DNA of 64,000 nucleotides, from assembly GCF_029227915.1 (NCBI RefSeq), contig NC_079887.1, positions 26,907,650 to 26,971,649 of the forward strand, written 5' to 3'. Source of the stretch: Hydractinia symbiolongicarpus (Eukaryota; Cnidaria; Hydrozoa; Anthoathecata; Hydractiniidae). The position numbers were made by a program, and so were the translations under genes. Shown here piece after piece: positions 9,201 to 22,577 of the stretch (within the stretch, counting starts at the first letter, position 1; each line of letters opens with the position of its first letter). The notes beneath the pieces were generated by a model that did no database searches, was not told where the DNA came from, and saw only the letters and a program-made list of their open reading frames with translations.

Positions 9201-12200
9201 CTGCGATTTCCCTAAATCCCGGACTCGGCCCGTATAGTCAAAAGTATACAAAGAAAGTACCCAGGTAGTAAACTCATTTCCAGAACGATTTTTTAAATTA
9301 TTTTTTCACCACTAAAACGCATAAGACTTGTAGTTTTTAAAAGTGTTTTCACTTTTGATGAGACGCTGAATAAAAGAAGTTTAATCGCCGGCAAACGAAA
9401 ACCCGCGATTTCCCGTAAATCCCGGGCTTGGCCCGTATAGTCAAAAGTATACAAAGAAAGTACCCAGGTAGTAAACTCATTTCCAGAACGATTTTTTAAA
9501 TTATTTTTTCACCACTAAAACGCATAAGACTTGTATTTTTTAAAAGTGTTTTCACTTTTGATGAGACGCTGAATAAAAGAAGTTTAATCGCCGGCAAACG
9601 AAAACCCGCGATTTCCCGTAAATCCCGGGCTTGGCCCGTATAGTCAAAAGTATACAAAGAAAGTACCCAGGGAGTAAACTCATTTCCCGAACGATTTTTT
9701 ATATTATTTTTTTACCACTAAACGCATGAGACTTGTAGTTTTCAAAAATATTTTCATATTTGATGGGACGCTGAATAAAAGAAGTTTAATCGCCGGCAAA
9801 CGAAAACCCGCGATTTCCCGTAAATCCCGGGCTTGGCCCGTATAGTCAAAAGTATACAAAGAAAGTACCCAGGGAGTAAACTCATTTCCCGAACGATTTT
9901 TTATATTATTTTTTTACCGCTAAACGCATGAGACTTGTAGTTTTCAAAAATATTTTTATATTTGATGGGACGCTGAATAAAAGAAGTTTAATTGCCGGCA
10001 AACGAAAATCCGCGATTTCCCGTAAATCCCGGACTCGGCCCGTATAGTCAAAAGTATACAAAGAAAGTACCCAGGGAGTAAACTCATTTCCAGAACGATT
10101 TTTTAAATTGTTTTTTCACCACTAAAACGCATAAGACTTGTAGTTTTTAAAAATGTTTTCATTTTTGATGAGACGCTGAATAAAAGAAGTTTAATCGCCG
10201 GCAAACGAAAACCCGCGATTTCCCGTAAATCCCGGCTTGGCCCGTATAGTCAAAAGTATACAAAGAAAGTACCCAGGGAGTAAACTCATTTCCCGAACGA
10301 TTTTTTAAATTATTTTTTCACCACTAAAACGCATGAGACTTGTAGTTTTCAAAAATGTTTTCATTTTTGATGAGACGCTGAATAAAAGCAGTTTAATCGC
10401 CGGCAAACGAAAACCTGCGATTTCCCTAAATCCCGGACTCGGCCCGTATAGTCAAAAGTATACAAAGAAAGTACCCAGGTAGTAAACTCATTTCCAGAAC
10501 GATTTTTTAAATTATTTTTTCACCACTAAAACGCATAAGACTTGTAGTTTTTAAAAATATTTTCATATTTGATGGGACGCTGAATAAAAGAAGTTTAAGC
10601 AAACGAAAATCCGCGATTTCCCGTAAATCCCGGACTCGGCCCGTATAGTCAAAAGTATACAAAGAAAGTACCCAGGGAGTAAACTCATTTCCCGAACGAT
10701 TTTTTAAATTATTTTTTCACCACTAAAACGCATGAGACTTGTAGTTTTCAAAAATGTTTTCATTTTTGATGAGACGCTTAATGAAAGAGGTTTAATCGCC
10801 GGCAAACGAAATCCCGCGTTTTCCCGTAAATCCGGGGCTTGGCCCGCATAGTCGAATGTATACAAAGAAAGTATCCTGTGAGTAAACTCATTTCCAGAAC
10901 GATTTTTTAAATTATTTTTTCACCACTAAAACGCATAAGACTTGTAGTTTTCAAAAATGTTTTCATTTTTGATGAGACGCTGAATAAAAGAAGTATAATC
11001 GCCGGCAAACGAAAACCCGCGATTTCCCGTAAATCCCGGCTTGGCCCGTATAGTCAAAAGTATACAAAGAAAGTACCCAGGGAGTAAACTCATTTCCCGA
11101 ACGATTTTTTAAATTATTTTTTCACCACTAAAACGCATGAGACTTGTAGTTTTTAAAAATGTTTTCATTTTTGATGAGACGCTGAATAAAAGCAGTTTAA
11201 TCGCCGGCAAACGAAAACCTGCGATTTCCCTAAATCCCGGACTCGGCCCGTATAGTCAAAAGTATACAAAGAAAGTACCCAGGTAGTAAACTCATTTCCA
11301 GAACGATTTTTTAAATTATTTTTTCACCACTAAAACGCATAAGACTTGTAGTTTTTAAAAGTGTTTTCACTTTTGATGAGACGCTGAATAAAAGAAGTTT
11401 AATCGCCGGCAAACGAAAACCCGCGATTTCCCGTAAATCCCGGGCTTGGCCCGTATAGTCAAAAGTATACAAAGAAAGTACCCAGGTAGTAAACTCATTT
11501 CCAGAACGATTTTTTAAATTATTTTTTCACCACTAAAACGCATAAGACTTGTATTTTTTAAAAGTGTTTTCACTTTTGATGAGACGCTGAATAAAAGAAG
11601 TTTAATCGCCGGCAAACGAAAACCCGCGATTTCCCGTAAATCCCGGGCTTGGCCCATATAGTCAAAAGTATACAAAGAAAGTACCCAGGGAGTAAACTCA
11701 TTTCCCGAACGATTTTTTATATTATTTTTTTACCACTAAACGCATGAGACTTGTAGTTTTCAAAAATATTTTCATATTTGATGGGACGCTGAATAAAAGA
11801 AGTTTAATCGCCGGCAAACGAAAACCCGCGATTTCCCGTAAATCCCGGGCTTGGCCCGTATAGTCAAAAGTATACAAAGAAAGTACCCAGGGAGTAAACT
11901 CATTTCCCGAACGATTTTTTATATTATTTTTTTACCGCTAAACGCATGAGACTTGTAGTTTTCAAAAATATTTTCATATTTGATGGGACGCTGAATAAAA
12001 GAAGTTTAATTGCCGGCAAACGAAAATCCGCGATTTCCCGTAAATCCCGGACTCGGCCCGTATAGTCAAAAGTATACAAAGAAAGTACCCAGGGAGTAAA
12101 CTCATTTCCAGAACGATTTTTTAAATTATTTTTTCACCACTAAAACGCATAAGACTTGTAGTTTTTAAAAATGTTTTCATTTTTGATGAGACGCTGAATA

Positions 12201-12466
12201 AAAGAAGTTTAATCGCTGGCAAACGAAAACCCGCGATTTCCCGTAAATCCCGGCTTGGCCCGTATAGTCAAAAGTATACAAAGAAAGTACCCAGGGAGTA
12301 AACTCATTTCCCGAACGATTTTTTAAATTATTTTTTCACCACTAAAACGCATGAGACTTGTAGTTTTCAAAAATGTTTTCATTTTTGATGAGACGCTGAA
12401 TAAAAGCAGTTTAATCGCCGGCAAACGAAAACCTGCGATTTCCCTAAATCCCGGACTCGGCCCGTA
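6202..12466. repeat. Six-monomer higher-order repeat, about 1,214 bp
   Basis: Unit starts fall at 6202, 7416, 9235 and 11253, each beginning after CCCTAAATCCCGGACTCGG and carrying CCAGGTAGTAAAC. The order within a unit is two AAAAGTG/CACTTTT monomers, two TTTGATGGG monomers with ACGATTTTTTATATTA, one CATAAGAC monomer and one CAGTTTAATCG monomer. The 7416 unit is stretched to nine monomers (1,819 bp) by a repeat of the middle part. The stretch 10449-11252 is a shortened four-monomer version that contains a 7-base deletion near 10598. Confidence 0.8.
10449..11252. repeat. Shortened four-monomer segment with chimeric and deleted monomers
   Basis: This stretch sits where a six-monomer unit would be expected. 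One monomer switches from the CATAAGAC type to the TTTGATGGG type in mid-repeat (about 10545-10575) and lacks the seven bases around GCCGG, reading AAGTTTAAGCAAACG near 10598. It also holds the first GCTTAATGAAAGAGG monomer of the window (about 10777), a subfamily absent from the left 10.7 kb and common afterwards. The pattern is that of unequal exchange between misaligned monomers. Confidence 0.7.
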
Positions 12467-14391
12467 TAGTCAAAAGTATACAAAGAAAGTACCCAGGGAG
12501 TAAACTCATTTCCCGAACGATTTTTTAAATTATTTTTTCACCACTAAAACGCATGAGACTTGTAGTTTTCAAAAATGTTTTCATTTTTGATGAGACGCTT
12601 AATGAAAGAGGTTTAATCGCCGGCAAACAAAATCCCGCGTTTTCCCGTAAATCCTGGGCTTGGCCCGCATAGTCGAATGTATACAAAGAAAGTATCCTGT
12701 GAGTAAACTCATTTCCAGAACGATTTTTTAAATTATTTTTTCACCACTAAAACGCATAAGACTTGTAGTTTTTAAAAGTGTTTTCATTTTTGATGAGACG
12801 CTGAATAAAAGAAGTTTAATCGCCGGCAAACGAAAACCCGCGATTTCCCGTAAATCCCGGGCTTGGCCCGTATAGTCAAAAGTATACAAAGAAAGTACCC
12901 AGGGAGTAAACTCATTTCCCGAACGATTTTTTAAATTTTTTTTTCACCACTAAAACGCATGAGATTTGTAGTTTTCAAAGATGTTTTTATTTTTGATGAG
13001 ACGCTTAATGAAAGAGGTTTAATCGCCGGAAAACGAAAACCCGCGATTTCCCGTAAATCCCGGGCTTGGCCCGTATAGTCGAATGTATACAAAGAAAGTA
13101 TCCTGTGAGTAAACTCATTTCCAGAACGATTTTTTAAATTATTTTTTCACCACTAAAACGCATAAGACTTGTAGTTTTTAAAAATATTTTCATATTTGAT
13201 GGGACGCTGAATAAAAGAAGTTTAATTGCCGGCAAACGAAAATCCGCGATTTCCCGTAAATCCCGGACTCGGCCCGTATAGTCAAAAGTATACAAAGAAA
13301 GTACCCAGGGAGTAAACTCATTTCCAGAACGATTTTTTAAATTATTTTTTCACCACTAAAACGCATAAGACTTGTAGTTTTTAAAAATGTTTTCATTTTT
13401 GATGAGACGCTGAATAAAAGAAGTTTAATCGCTGGCAAACGAAAACCCGCGATTTCCCGTAAATCCCGGCTTGGCCCGTATAGTCAAAAGTATACAAAGA
13501 AAGTACCCAGGGAGTAAACTCATTTCCCGAACGATTTTTTAAATTATTTTTTCACCACTAAAACGCATGAGACTTGTAGTTTTCAAAAATGTTTTCATTT
13601 TTGATGAGACGCTGAATAAAAGCAGTTTAATCGCCGGCAAACGAAAACCTGCGATTTCCCTAAATCCCGGACTCGGCCCGTATAGTCAAAAGTATACAAA
13701 GAAAGTACCCAGGGAGTAAACTCATTTCCCGAACGATTTTTTAAATTATTTTTTCACCACTAAAACGCATGAGACTTGTAGTTTTCAAAAATGTTTTCAT
13801 TTTTGATGAGACGCTTAATGAAAGAGGTTTAATCGCCGGCAAACAAAATCCCGCGTTTTCCCGTAAATCCTGGGCTTGGCCCGCATAGTCGAATGTATAC
13901 AAAGAAAGTATCCTGTGAGTAAACTCATTTCCAGAACGATTTTTTAAATTATTTTTTCACCACTAAAACGCATAAGACTTGTAGTTTTTAAAAGTGTTTT
14001 CATTTTTGATGAGACGCTGAATAAAAGAAGTTTAATCGCCGGCAAACGAAAACCCGCGATTTCCCGTAAATCCCGGGCTTGGCCCGTATAGTCAAAAGTA
14101 TACAAAGAAAGTACCCAGGGAGTAAACTCATTTCCCGAACGATTTTTTAAATTTTTTTTTCACCACTAAAACGCATGAGATTTGTAGTTTTCAAAGATGT
14201 TTTTATTTTTGATGAGACGCTTAATGAAAGAGGTTTAATCGCCGGAAAACGAAAACCCGCGATTTCCCGTAAATCCCGGGCTTGGCCCGTATAGTCGAAT
14301 GTATACAAAGAAAGTATCCTGTGAGTAAACTCATTTCCAGAACGATTTTTTAAATTATTTTTTCACCACTAAAACGCATAAGACTTGTAGT
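11960..14391. repeat. Tandem 1,216 bp six-monomer duplication
   Basis: Two adjacent blocks, about 11960-13175 and 13176-14391, match with a constant offset of 1,216 bp. Private marks shared by both copies are CGCTGGCAAACG (12214 and 13430), GGCAAACAAAATCCCGCG, CCTGGGCTTGGCCCGC, and the longer T run in AAATTTTTTTTTCACC (12933 and 14149). Similarity ends at about 13175/14391, where one copy has TTTGATGGG and the other AAAAGTG. The near identity indicates a recent event. Confidence 0.82.
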
Positions 14392-15560
14392 TTTTAAAAG
14401 TGTTTTCATTTTTGATGAGACGCTGAATAAAAGAAGTTTAATCGCCGGCAAACGAAAACCCGCGATTTCCCGTAAATCCCGGGCTTGGCCCGTATAGTCA
14501 AAAGTATACAAAGAAAGTACCCAGGGAGTAAACTCATTTCCCGAACGATTTTTTATATTATTTTTTTACCACTAAACGCATGAGACTTGTAGTTTTCAAA
14601 AATATTTTCATATTTGATGGGACGCTGAATAAAAAAAGCTTAATTGCCGGCAAACGAAAATCCGCGATTTCCCGTAAATCCCGGACTCGGCCCGTATAGT
14701 CAAAAGTATACAAAGAAAGTACCCAGGGAGTAAACTCATTTCCAGAACAATTTTTTAAATTATTTTTTCACCACTAAAACGCATAAGACTTGTAGTTTTT
14801 AAAAATGTTTTCATTTTTGATGAGACGCTGAATAAAAGAAGTTTAATCGCCGGCAAACGAAAACCCGCGATTTCCCGTAAATCCCGGCTTGGCCCGTATA
14901 GTCAAAAGTATACAAAGAAAGTACCCAGGGAATAAACTCATTTCCCGAACGATTTTTTAAATTATTTTTTCACCACTAAAACGCATGAGACTTGTAGTTT
15001 TAAAAATGTTTTCATTTTTGATGAGACGCAGAATAAAAGCAGTTTAATCGCCGGCAAACGAAAACCTGCGATTTCCCTAAATCCCGGACTCGGCCCGTAT
15101 AGTCAAAAGTATACAAAGAAAGTACCCAGGTAGTAAACTCATTTCAAGAACGATTTTTTAAATTATTTTTTCACCACTAAAACGCATAAGAGTTGTAGTT
15201 TTTAAAAATGTTTTCACTTTTGATGAGACGCTGAATAAAAGAAGTTTAATCGCCGGCAAACGAAAACCCGCGATTTCCCGTAAATCCCGGACTCGGCCCG
15301 TATAGTCAAAAGTATACAAAGAAAGTACCCAGGGAGTAAACTCATTTCCCGAACGATTTTTTAAATTATTTTTTCACCACTAAAACGCATGAGACTTGTA
15401 GTTTTCAAAAATGTTTTCATTTTTGATGAGACGCTTAATGAAAGAGGTTTAATCGCCGGCAAACGAAATCCCGCGTTTTCCCGTAAATCCGGGCCTTGGC
15501 CCGTATAGTCGAATGTATACAAAGAAAGTACCGAGGGAGTAAACTCATTTCCCGAACGAT
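14392..15560. repeat. Mixed satellite monomers without a clear HOR
   Basis: About six monomers of several subfamilies follow the 1,216 bp duplication: one TTTGATGGG monomer (about 14600), CATAAGAC types, and GCTTAATGAAAGAGG types. AAAAATG paired with CACTTTT near 15206 is an intermediate form of the internal palindrome. I see no gene or foreign insertion. Confidence 0.7.
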
Positions 15561-15726
15561 TTTTTAAATTTTTTTTTTCACCACTAAAACGCATGAGACT
15601 TGTAGTTTTCAAAAATGTTTTTATTTTTGATGAGACGCTTAATGAAAGAGGTTTAATCGCCGGAAAACGAAAACCCGCGATTTCCCGTAAATCCCGGGCT
15701 TGGCCCGTATAGTCGAATGTATACAA
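15361..15726 (-). other. Two-monomer minus-strand ORF (not considered a gene)
   Basis: An open frame of 121 codons crosses two monomers because an extra T in the T run near 15568-15580 bypasses the TAA that normally ends each monomer's minus-strand frame. The product is two copies of the same satellite-encoded peptide (YTFDYTG...MRFSGEK). It has no conserved domain that I recognise and no ATG context. It is listed because it is the longest satellite ORF and shows how indels modulate the frame. I regard it as a by-product of the repeat. Confidence 0.6.
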
Positions 15727-17210
15727 AGAAAGTATCCTGTGAGTAAACTCATTTCCAGAACGATTTTTTAAATTATTTTTTCACCACTAAAACGCATCAG
15801 ACTTGTAGTTTTTAAAAATGTTTTCATTTTTGATGAGACGCTGAATAAAAGAAGTTTAATCGCCGGCAAACGAAAACTTGCGATTTCCCGTAAATTCCAG
15901 CTTGGTCCGTATAGTCGAAAGTATACAAAGAAAGTACCCAGGGAGTAAACTCATTTCCAGAACGATTTTTTAAATTATATTTTCACCACTAAAACGCATG
16001 AGACTTGTAGTTTTCAAAAAAGTTTTCATTTTTGATGAGACGCTGAATAAAAGCAGTTTAATCGCCGGCAAACGAAATCCCGCGTTTTCCCGTAAATCCG
16101 GGGCTTGGCCCGTATAGTCGAATGTATACAAAGAAAGTACCGAGGGAGTAAACTCATTTCCCGAACGATTTTTTAAATTTTTTTTTCACCACTAAAACGC
16201 ATGAGACTTGTAGTTTTCAAAAATGTTTTTATTTTTGATGAGACGCCTAATGAAAGAGGTTTAATCGCCGGAAAACGAAAACCCGCGATTTCCCGTAAAT
16301 CCCGGGCTTGGCCCGTATAGTCGAATGTATACAAAGAAAGTATCCTGTGAGTAAACTCATTTCCAGAACGATTTTTTAAATTATTTTTTCACCACTAAAA
16401 CGCATCAGACTTGTAGTTTTTAAAAATGTTTTCATTTTTGATGAGACGCTGAATAAAAGAAGTTTAATCGCCGGCAAACGAAAACCCGCGATTTCCCGTA
16501 AATTCCGTCTTGCCCGTATAGTCAAAAGTATACAAAGAAAGTACCCAGGGAGTAAACTCATTTCCAGAACGATTTTTTAAATTATATTTTCACCACTAAA
16601 ACGCATGAGACTTGTAGTTTTCAAAAAAGTTTTCATTTTTGATGAGACGCTGAATGAAAGCAGTTTAATCGCCGGCAAACGAAATCCCGCGTTTTCCCGT
16701 AAATCCGGGGCTTGGCCCGTATAGTCGAATGTATACAAAGAAAGTACCCAGGGAGTAAACTCATTTCCCGAACTATTTTTTAAATTTTTTTTTCACCACT
16801 AAAACGCATGAGACTTGTAGTTTTTAAAAATGTTTTTATTTTTGATGAGACGCTTAATGAAAGAGGTTTAATCGCCGGAAAACGAAAACCCGCGATTTCC
16901 CGTAAATCCCGGGCTTGGCCCGTATAGTCGAATGTATACAAAGAAAGTATCCTGTGAGTAAACTCATTTCCAGAACGATTTTTTAAATTATTTTTTCACC
17001 ACTAAAACGCATCAGACTTGTAGTTTTTAAAAATGTTTTCATTTTTGATGAGACGCTGAATAAAAGAAGTTTAATCGCCGGCAAACGAAAACCCGCGATT
17101 TCCCGTAAATTCTGGCTTGGCCCGTATAGTCAAAAGTATACAAAGAAAGTACCCAGGGAGTAAACTCATTTCCCGAACGATTTTTTAAATTATTTTTTCA
17201 CCACTAAAAC
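15560..17210. repeat. Three-monomer repeats of about 608 bp
   Basis: The mark CGCATCAGAC recurs at 15793, 16401 and 17008, giving three triplets of about 608 bp. Each consists of a GCTTAATGAAAGAGG (or CCTAATG) monomer, a CATCAGAC monomer and a CAGTTTAATCG monomer. The same run appears again at 22881, 23489 and 24097, an offset of 7,088 bp, so the triplet block was later copied as a whole. Confidence 0.8.
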
Positions 17211-18024
17211 GCATGATACTTGTAGTTGTCAAAAATGTTTTCATTTTTGATGAGACGCTGAATAAAAGCAGTTTAATCGCCGGCAAACGAAAACCTGCGA
17301 TTTCCCTAAATCCCGGACTCGGCCCGTATAGTCAAAAGTATACAAAGAAAGTACCCAGGGAGTAAACTCATTTCCAGAACGATTTTTTAAATTATATTTT
17401 CACCACTAAAACGCATGAGACTTGTAGTTTTTAAAAATGTTTTCATTTTTGATGAGACGCTGAATAAAAGAAGTTTAATCGCCGGCAAACGAAAACCCGC
17501 GATTTCCCATAAATCCCGGCTTGGCCCGTATAGTCAAAAGTATACAAAGAAAGTACCCAGGGAGTAAACTCATTTCCCGAACGATTTTTTAAATTATTTT
17601 TTCACCACTAAAACGCATGAGACTTGTAGTTTTCAAAAAAGTTTTCATTTTTGATGAGACGCTGAATAAAAGCAGTTTAATCGCCGGCAAACGAAAACCT
17701 GCGATTTCCCTAAATCCCGGACTCGGCCCGTATAGTCAAAAGTATACAAAGAAAGTACCCAGGGAGTAAACTCATTTCCGGAACGATTTTTTAAATTATT
17801 TTTTCACCACTAAAACGCATAAGACTTGTAGTTTTTAAAAATGTTTTCATTTTTGATGAGACGCTGAATAAAAGAAGTTTAATCGCCGGCAAACGAAAAC
17901 CCGCGATTTCCCGTAAATCCCGCGCTTGGCCCGTATAGTCAAAAGTATACAAAGAAAGTACCCAGGGAGTAAACTCATTTCCCGAACGATTTTTTATATT
18001 ATTTTTTTACCACTAAACACATGA

Positions 18025-21000
18025 GACTTGTACTTTTCAAAAATATTTTCATATTTGATGGGACGCTGAATAAAAGAAGTTTAATCGCCGGCAAACGAAA
18101 ATCCGCGATTTCCCGTAAATCTCGGACTCGGCCCGTATAGTCAAAAGTATACAAAGAAAGTACCCAGGGAGTAAACTCATTTCCCGAACGATTTTTTAAA
18201 TTATTTTTTCACCACTAAAACGCATGAGACTTGTAGTTTTCAAAAATGTTTTCATTTTTGATGAGACGCTGAATAAAAGAAGTTTAATCGCCGGCAAACG
18301 AAAACCCGCGATTTCCCGTAAATCCCGGCTTGGCCCGTATAGTCAAAAGTATACAAAGAAAGTACCCGGGGAGTAAACTCATTTCCCGAACGATTTTTTA
18401 AATTATTTTTTCACCACTAAAACGCATGAGACTTGTAGTTTTCAAAAATGTTTTCATTTTTGATGAGACGCTGAATAAAAGAAGTTTAATCGCCGGCAAA
18501 CGAAAACCAGCGACTTCCCGTAAATCCCGGGCTTGGCCCGTATAGTCAAAAGTATACAAAGAAAGTACCCAGGGAGTAAACTCATTTCCCGAAGGATTTT
18601 TTAAATTACTTTTTCACCATTAAAACGCATGAGACTTGTAGTTTTTAAAAATGTTTTCATTTCTGATGAGACGCTGAATAAAAGAAGTTTAATCGCCGGC
18701 AAACGAAAACCTGCGATTTCCCGTAAATCCGGGCCTTGGCCCGTATAGTCGAATGTATACAAAGAAAGTACCGAGGGAGTAAACTCATTTCCCGAACGAT
18801 TTTTTAAATTTTTTTTTCACCACTAAAACGCATGAGACTTGTAGTTTTCAAAAAAGTTTTCATTTTTGATGAGACGCTGAATAAAAGCAGTTTAATCGTC
18901 GGCAAACGAAATCCCGCGTTTTCCCGTAAATCCGGGGCGTGGCCCGTATAGTCGAATGTATACAAAGAAAGTACCCAGGGAGTAAACTCATTTCCCGAAC
19001 TATTTTTTAAATTTTTTTTTCACCACTAAAACGCATGAGACTTGTAGTTTTTAAAAATGTTTTTATTTTTGATGAGACGCTTAATGAAAGAGGTTTAATC
19101 GCCGGAAAACGAAAACCCGCGATTTCCCGTAAATCCCGGGCTTGGCCCGTATAGTCGAATGTATACAAAGAAAGTATCCTGTGAGTAAACTCATTTCCAG
19201 AACGGTTTTTTAAATTATTTTTTCACCACTAAAACGCATCAGACTTGTAGTTTTTAAAAATGTTTTCATTTTTGATGAGACGCTGAATAAAAGAAGTTTA
19301 ATCGCCGGCAAACGAAAACCCGCGATTTCCCGTAAATTCCGGCTTGGCCCGTATAGTCAAAAGTATACAAAGAAAGTACCCAGGGAGTAAACTCATTTCC
19401 CGAACGATTTTTTTAAATTATTTTTTCACCACTAAAACGCACGATACTTGTAGTTGTCAAAAATGTTTTCATTTTTGATGAGACGCTGAATAAAAGCAGT
19501 TTAATCGCCGGCAAACGAAAACCCGCGATTTCCCGTAAATTCCGGCTTGGCCCGTATAGTCAAAAGTATACAAAGAAAGTACCCAGGGAGTAAACTCATT
19601 TCCTGAACGATTTTTTAAATTACTTTTTCACCACTAAAACGCATGATACTTATAGTTTTTAAAAATGTTTTCATTTTTGATGAGACGCTGAATAAAAGAA
19701 GTTTAATCGCCGGCAAACGAAAACCTGCGATTTCCCTAAATCCCGGGCTTGGCACGTATAGTCGAATGTATACAAAGAAAGTACCCTGTGAGTAAACTCA
19801 TTTCCAGAACGATTTTTTAAATTATTTTTTCACCACTAAAACGCATAAGACTTGTAGTTTTCGAAAATGTTTTCATTTTTTATGAGACGCTGAATAAAAG
19901 CAGTTTAATCGCCGGCAAACGAAAACCTGCGATTTCCCTAAATCCCGGACTCGGCCCGTATAGTCAAAAGTATACAAAGAAAGTACCCAGGTAGTAAACT
20001 CATTTCAAGAACGATTTTTTAAATTATTTTTTCACCACTAAAACGCATAAGAGTTGTAGTTTTTAAAAATGTTTTCACTTTTGATGAGACGCTGAATAAA
20101 AGAAGTTTAATCGCCGGCAAACGAAAACCCGCGATTTCCCGTAAATCCCGGACTCGGCCCGTATAGTCAAAAGTATACAAAGAAAGTACCCAGGGAGTAA
20201 ACTCATTTCCCGAACGATTTTTTAAATTATTTTTTCACCACTAAAACGCATGAGACTTGTAGTTTTCAAAAATGTTTTCATTTTTGATGAGACGCTTAAT
20301 GAAAGAGGTTTAATCGCCGGGAAACGAAATCCCGCGTTTTCCCGTAAATCCGGGCCTTGGCCCGTATAGTCGAATGTATACAAAGAAAGTACCGAGGGAG
20401 TAAACTCATTTCCCGAACGATTTTTTAAATTTTTTTTTCACCACTAAAACGCATGAGACTTGTACTTTTCAAAAATATTTTCATATTTGATGGGACGCTG
20501 AATAAAAGAAGTTTAATCGCCGGCAAACGAAAATCCGCGATTTCCCGTAAATCTCGGACTCGGCCCGTATAGTCAAAAGTATACAAAGAAAGTACCCAGG
20601 GAGTAAACTCATTTCCCGAACGATTTTTTAAATTATTTTTTCACCACTAAAACGCATGAGACTTGTAGTTTTCAAAAATGTTTTCATTTTTGATGAGACG
20701 CTGAATAAAAGAAGTTTAATCGCCGGCAAACGAAAACCCGCGATTTCCCGTAAATCCCGGCTTGGCCCGTATAGTCAAAAGTATACAAAGAAAGTACCCG
20801 GGGAGTAAACTCATTTCCCGAACGATTTTTTAAATTATTTTTTCACCACTAAAACGCATGAGACTTGTAGTTTTCAAAAATGTTTTCATTTTTGATGAGA
20901 CGCTGAATAAAAGAAGTTTAATCGCCGGCAAACGAAAACCAGCGACTTCCCGTAAATCCCGGGCTTGGCCCGTATAGTCAAAAGTATACAAAGAAAGTAC

Positions 21001-22577
21001 CCAGGGAGTAAACTCATTTCCCGAAGGATTTTTTAAATTACTTTTTCACCATTAAAACGCATGAGACTTGTAGTTTTTAAAAATGTTTTCATTTCTGATG
21101 AGACGCTGAATAAAAGAAGTTTAATCGCCGGCAAACGAAAACCTGCGATTTCCCGTAAATCCGGGCCTTGGCCCGTATAGTCGAATGTATACAAAGAAAG
21201 TACCGAGGGAGTAAACTCATTTCCCGAACGATTTTTTAAATTTTTTTTTCACCACTAAAACGCATGAGACTTGTAGTTTTCAAAAAAGGTTTCATTTTTG
21301 ATGAGACGCTGAATAAAAGCAGTTTAATCGTCGGCAAACGAAATCCCGCGTTTTCCCGTAAATCCGGGGCGTGGCCCGTATAGTCGAATGTATACAAAGA
21401 AAGTACCCAGGGAGTAAACTCATTTCCCGAACTATTTTTTAAATTTTTTTTTCACCACTAAAACGCATGAGACTTGTAGTTTTTAAAAATGTTTTTATTT
21501 TTGATGAGACGCTTAATGAAAGAGGTTTAATCGCCGGAAAACGAAAACCCGCGATTTCCCGTAAATCCCGGGCTTGGCCCGTATAGTCGAATGTATACAA
21601 AGAAAGTATCCTGTGAGTAAACTCATTTCCAGAACGGTTTTTTAAATTATTTTTTCACCACTAAAACGCATCAGACTTGTAGTTTTTAAAAATGTTTTCA
21701 TTTTTGATGAGACGCTGAATAAAAGAAGTTTAATCGCCGGCAAACGAAAACCCGCGATTTCCCGTAAATTCCGGCTTGGCCCGTATAGTCAAAAGTATAC
21801 AAAGAAAGTACCCAGGGAGTAAACTCATTTCCCGAACGATTTTTTAAATTATTTTTTCACCACTAAAACGCACGATACTTGTAGTTGTCAAAAATGTTTT
21901 CATTTTTGATGAGACGCTGAATAAAAGCAGTTTAATCGCCGGCAAACGAAAACCCGCGATTTCCCGTAAATTCCGGCTTGGCCCGTATAGTCAAAAGTAT
22001 ACAAAGAAAGTACCCAGGGAGTAAACTCATTTCCTGAACGATTTTTTAAATTACTTTTTCACCACTAAAACGCATGATACTTATAGTTTTTAAAAATGTT
22101 TTCATTTTTGATGAGACGCTGAATAAAAGAAGTTTAATCGCCGGCAAACGAAAACCTGCGATTTCCCTAAATCCCGGGCTTGGCACGTATAGTCGAATGT
22201 ATACAAAGAAAGTACCCTGTGAGTAAACTCATTTCCAGAACGATTTTTTAAATTATTTTTTCACCACTAAAACGCATAAGACTTGTAGTTTTCGAAAATG
22301 TTTTCATTTTTTATGAGACGCTGAATAAAAGCAGTTTAATCGCCGGCAAACGAAAACCTGCGATTTCCCTAAATCCCGGACTCGGCCCGTATAGTCAAAA
22401 GTATACAAAGAAAGTACCCAGGTAGTAAACTCATTTCAAGAACGATTTTTTAAATTATTTTTTCACCACTAAAACGCATAAGAGTTGTAGTTTTTAAAAA
22501 TGTTTTCACTTTTGATGAGACGCTGAATAAAAGAAGTTTAATCGCCGGCAAACGAAAACCCGCGATTTCCCGTAAAT
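18025..22577. repeat. Tandem 12-monomer duplication, period about 2,432 bp
   Basis: Block about 18025-20146 matches 20457-22577. Shared private marks are TGTACTTTTC (18029/20461), CCAGCGACTTCCC (18507/20939), CCGAAGGATT, TCCGGGGCGTGG (18931/21363), ACGATACTTGTAGTTGTC (19441/21872) and TTTATGAGACGC (19881/22312). The offset drops from 2,432 to 2,431 because of one extra T at about 19413. About 310 bases separate the two copies. Confidence 0.85.
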
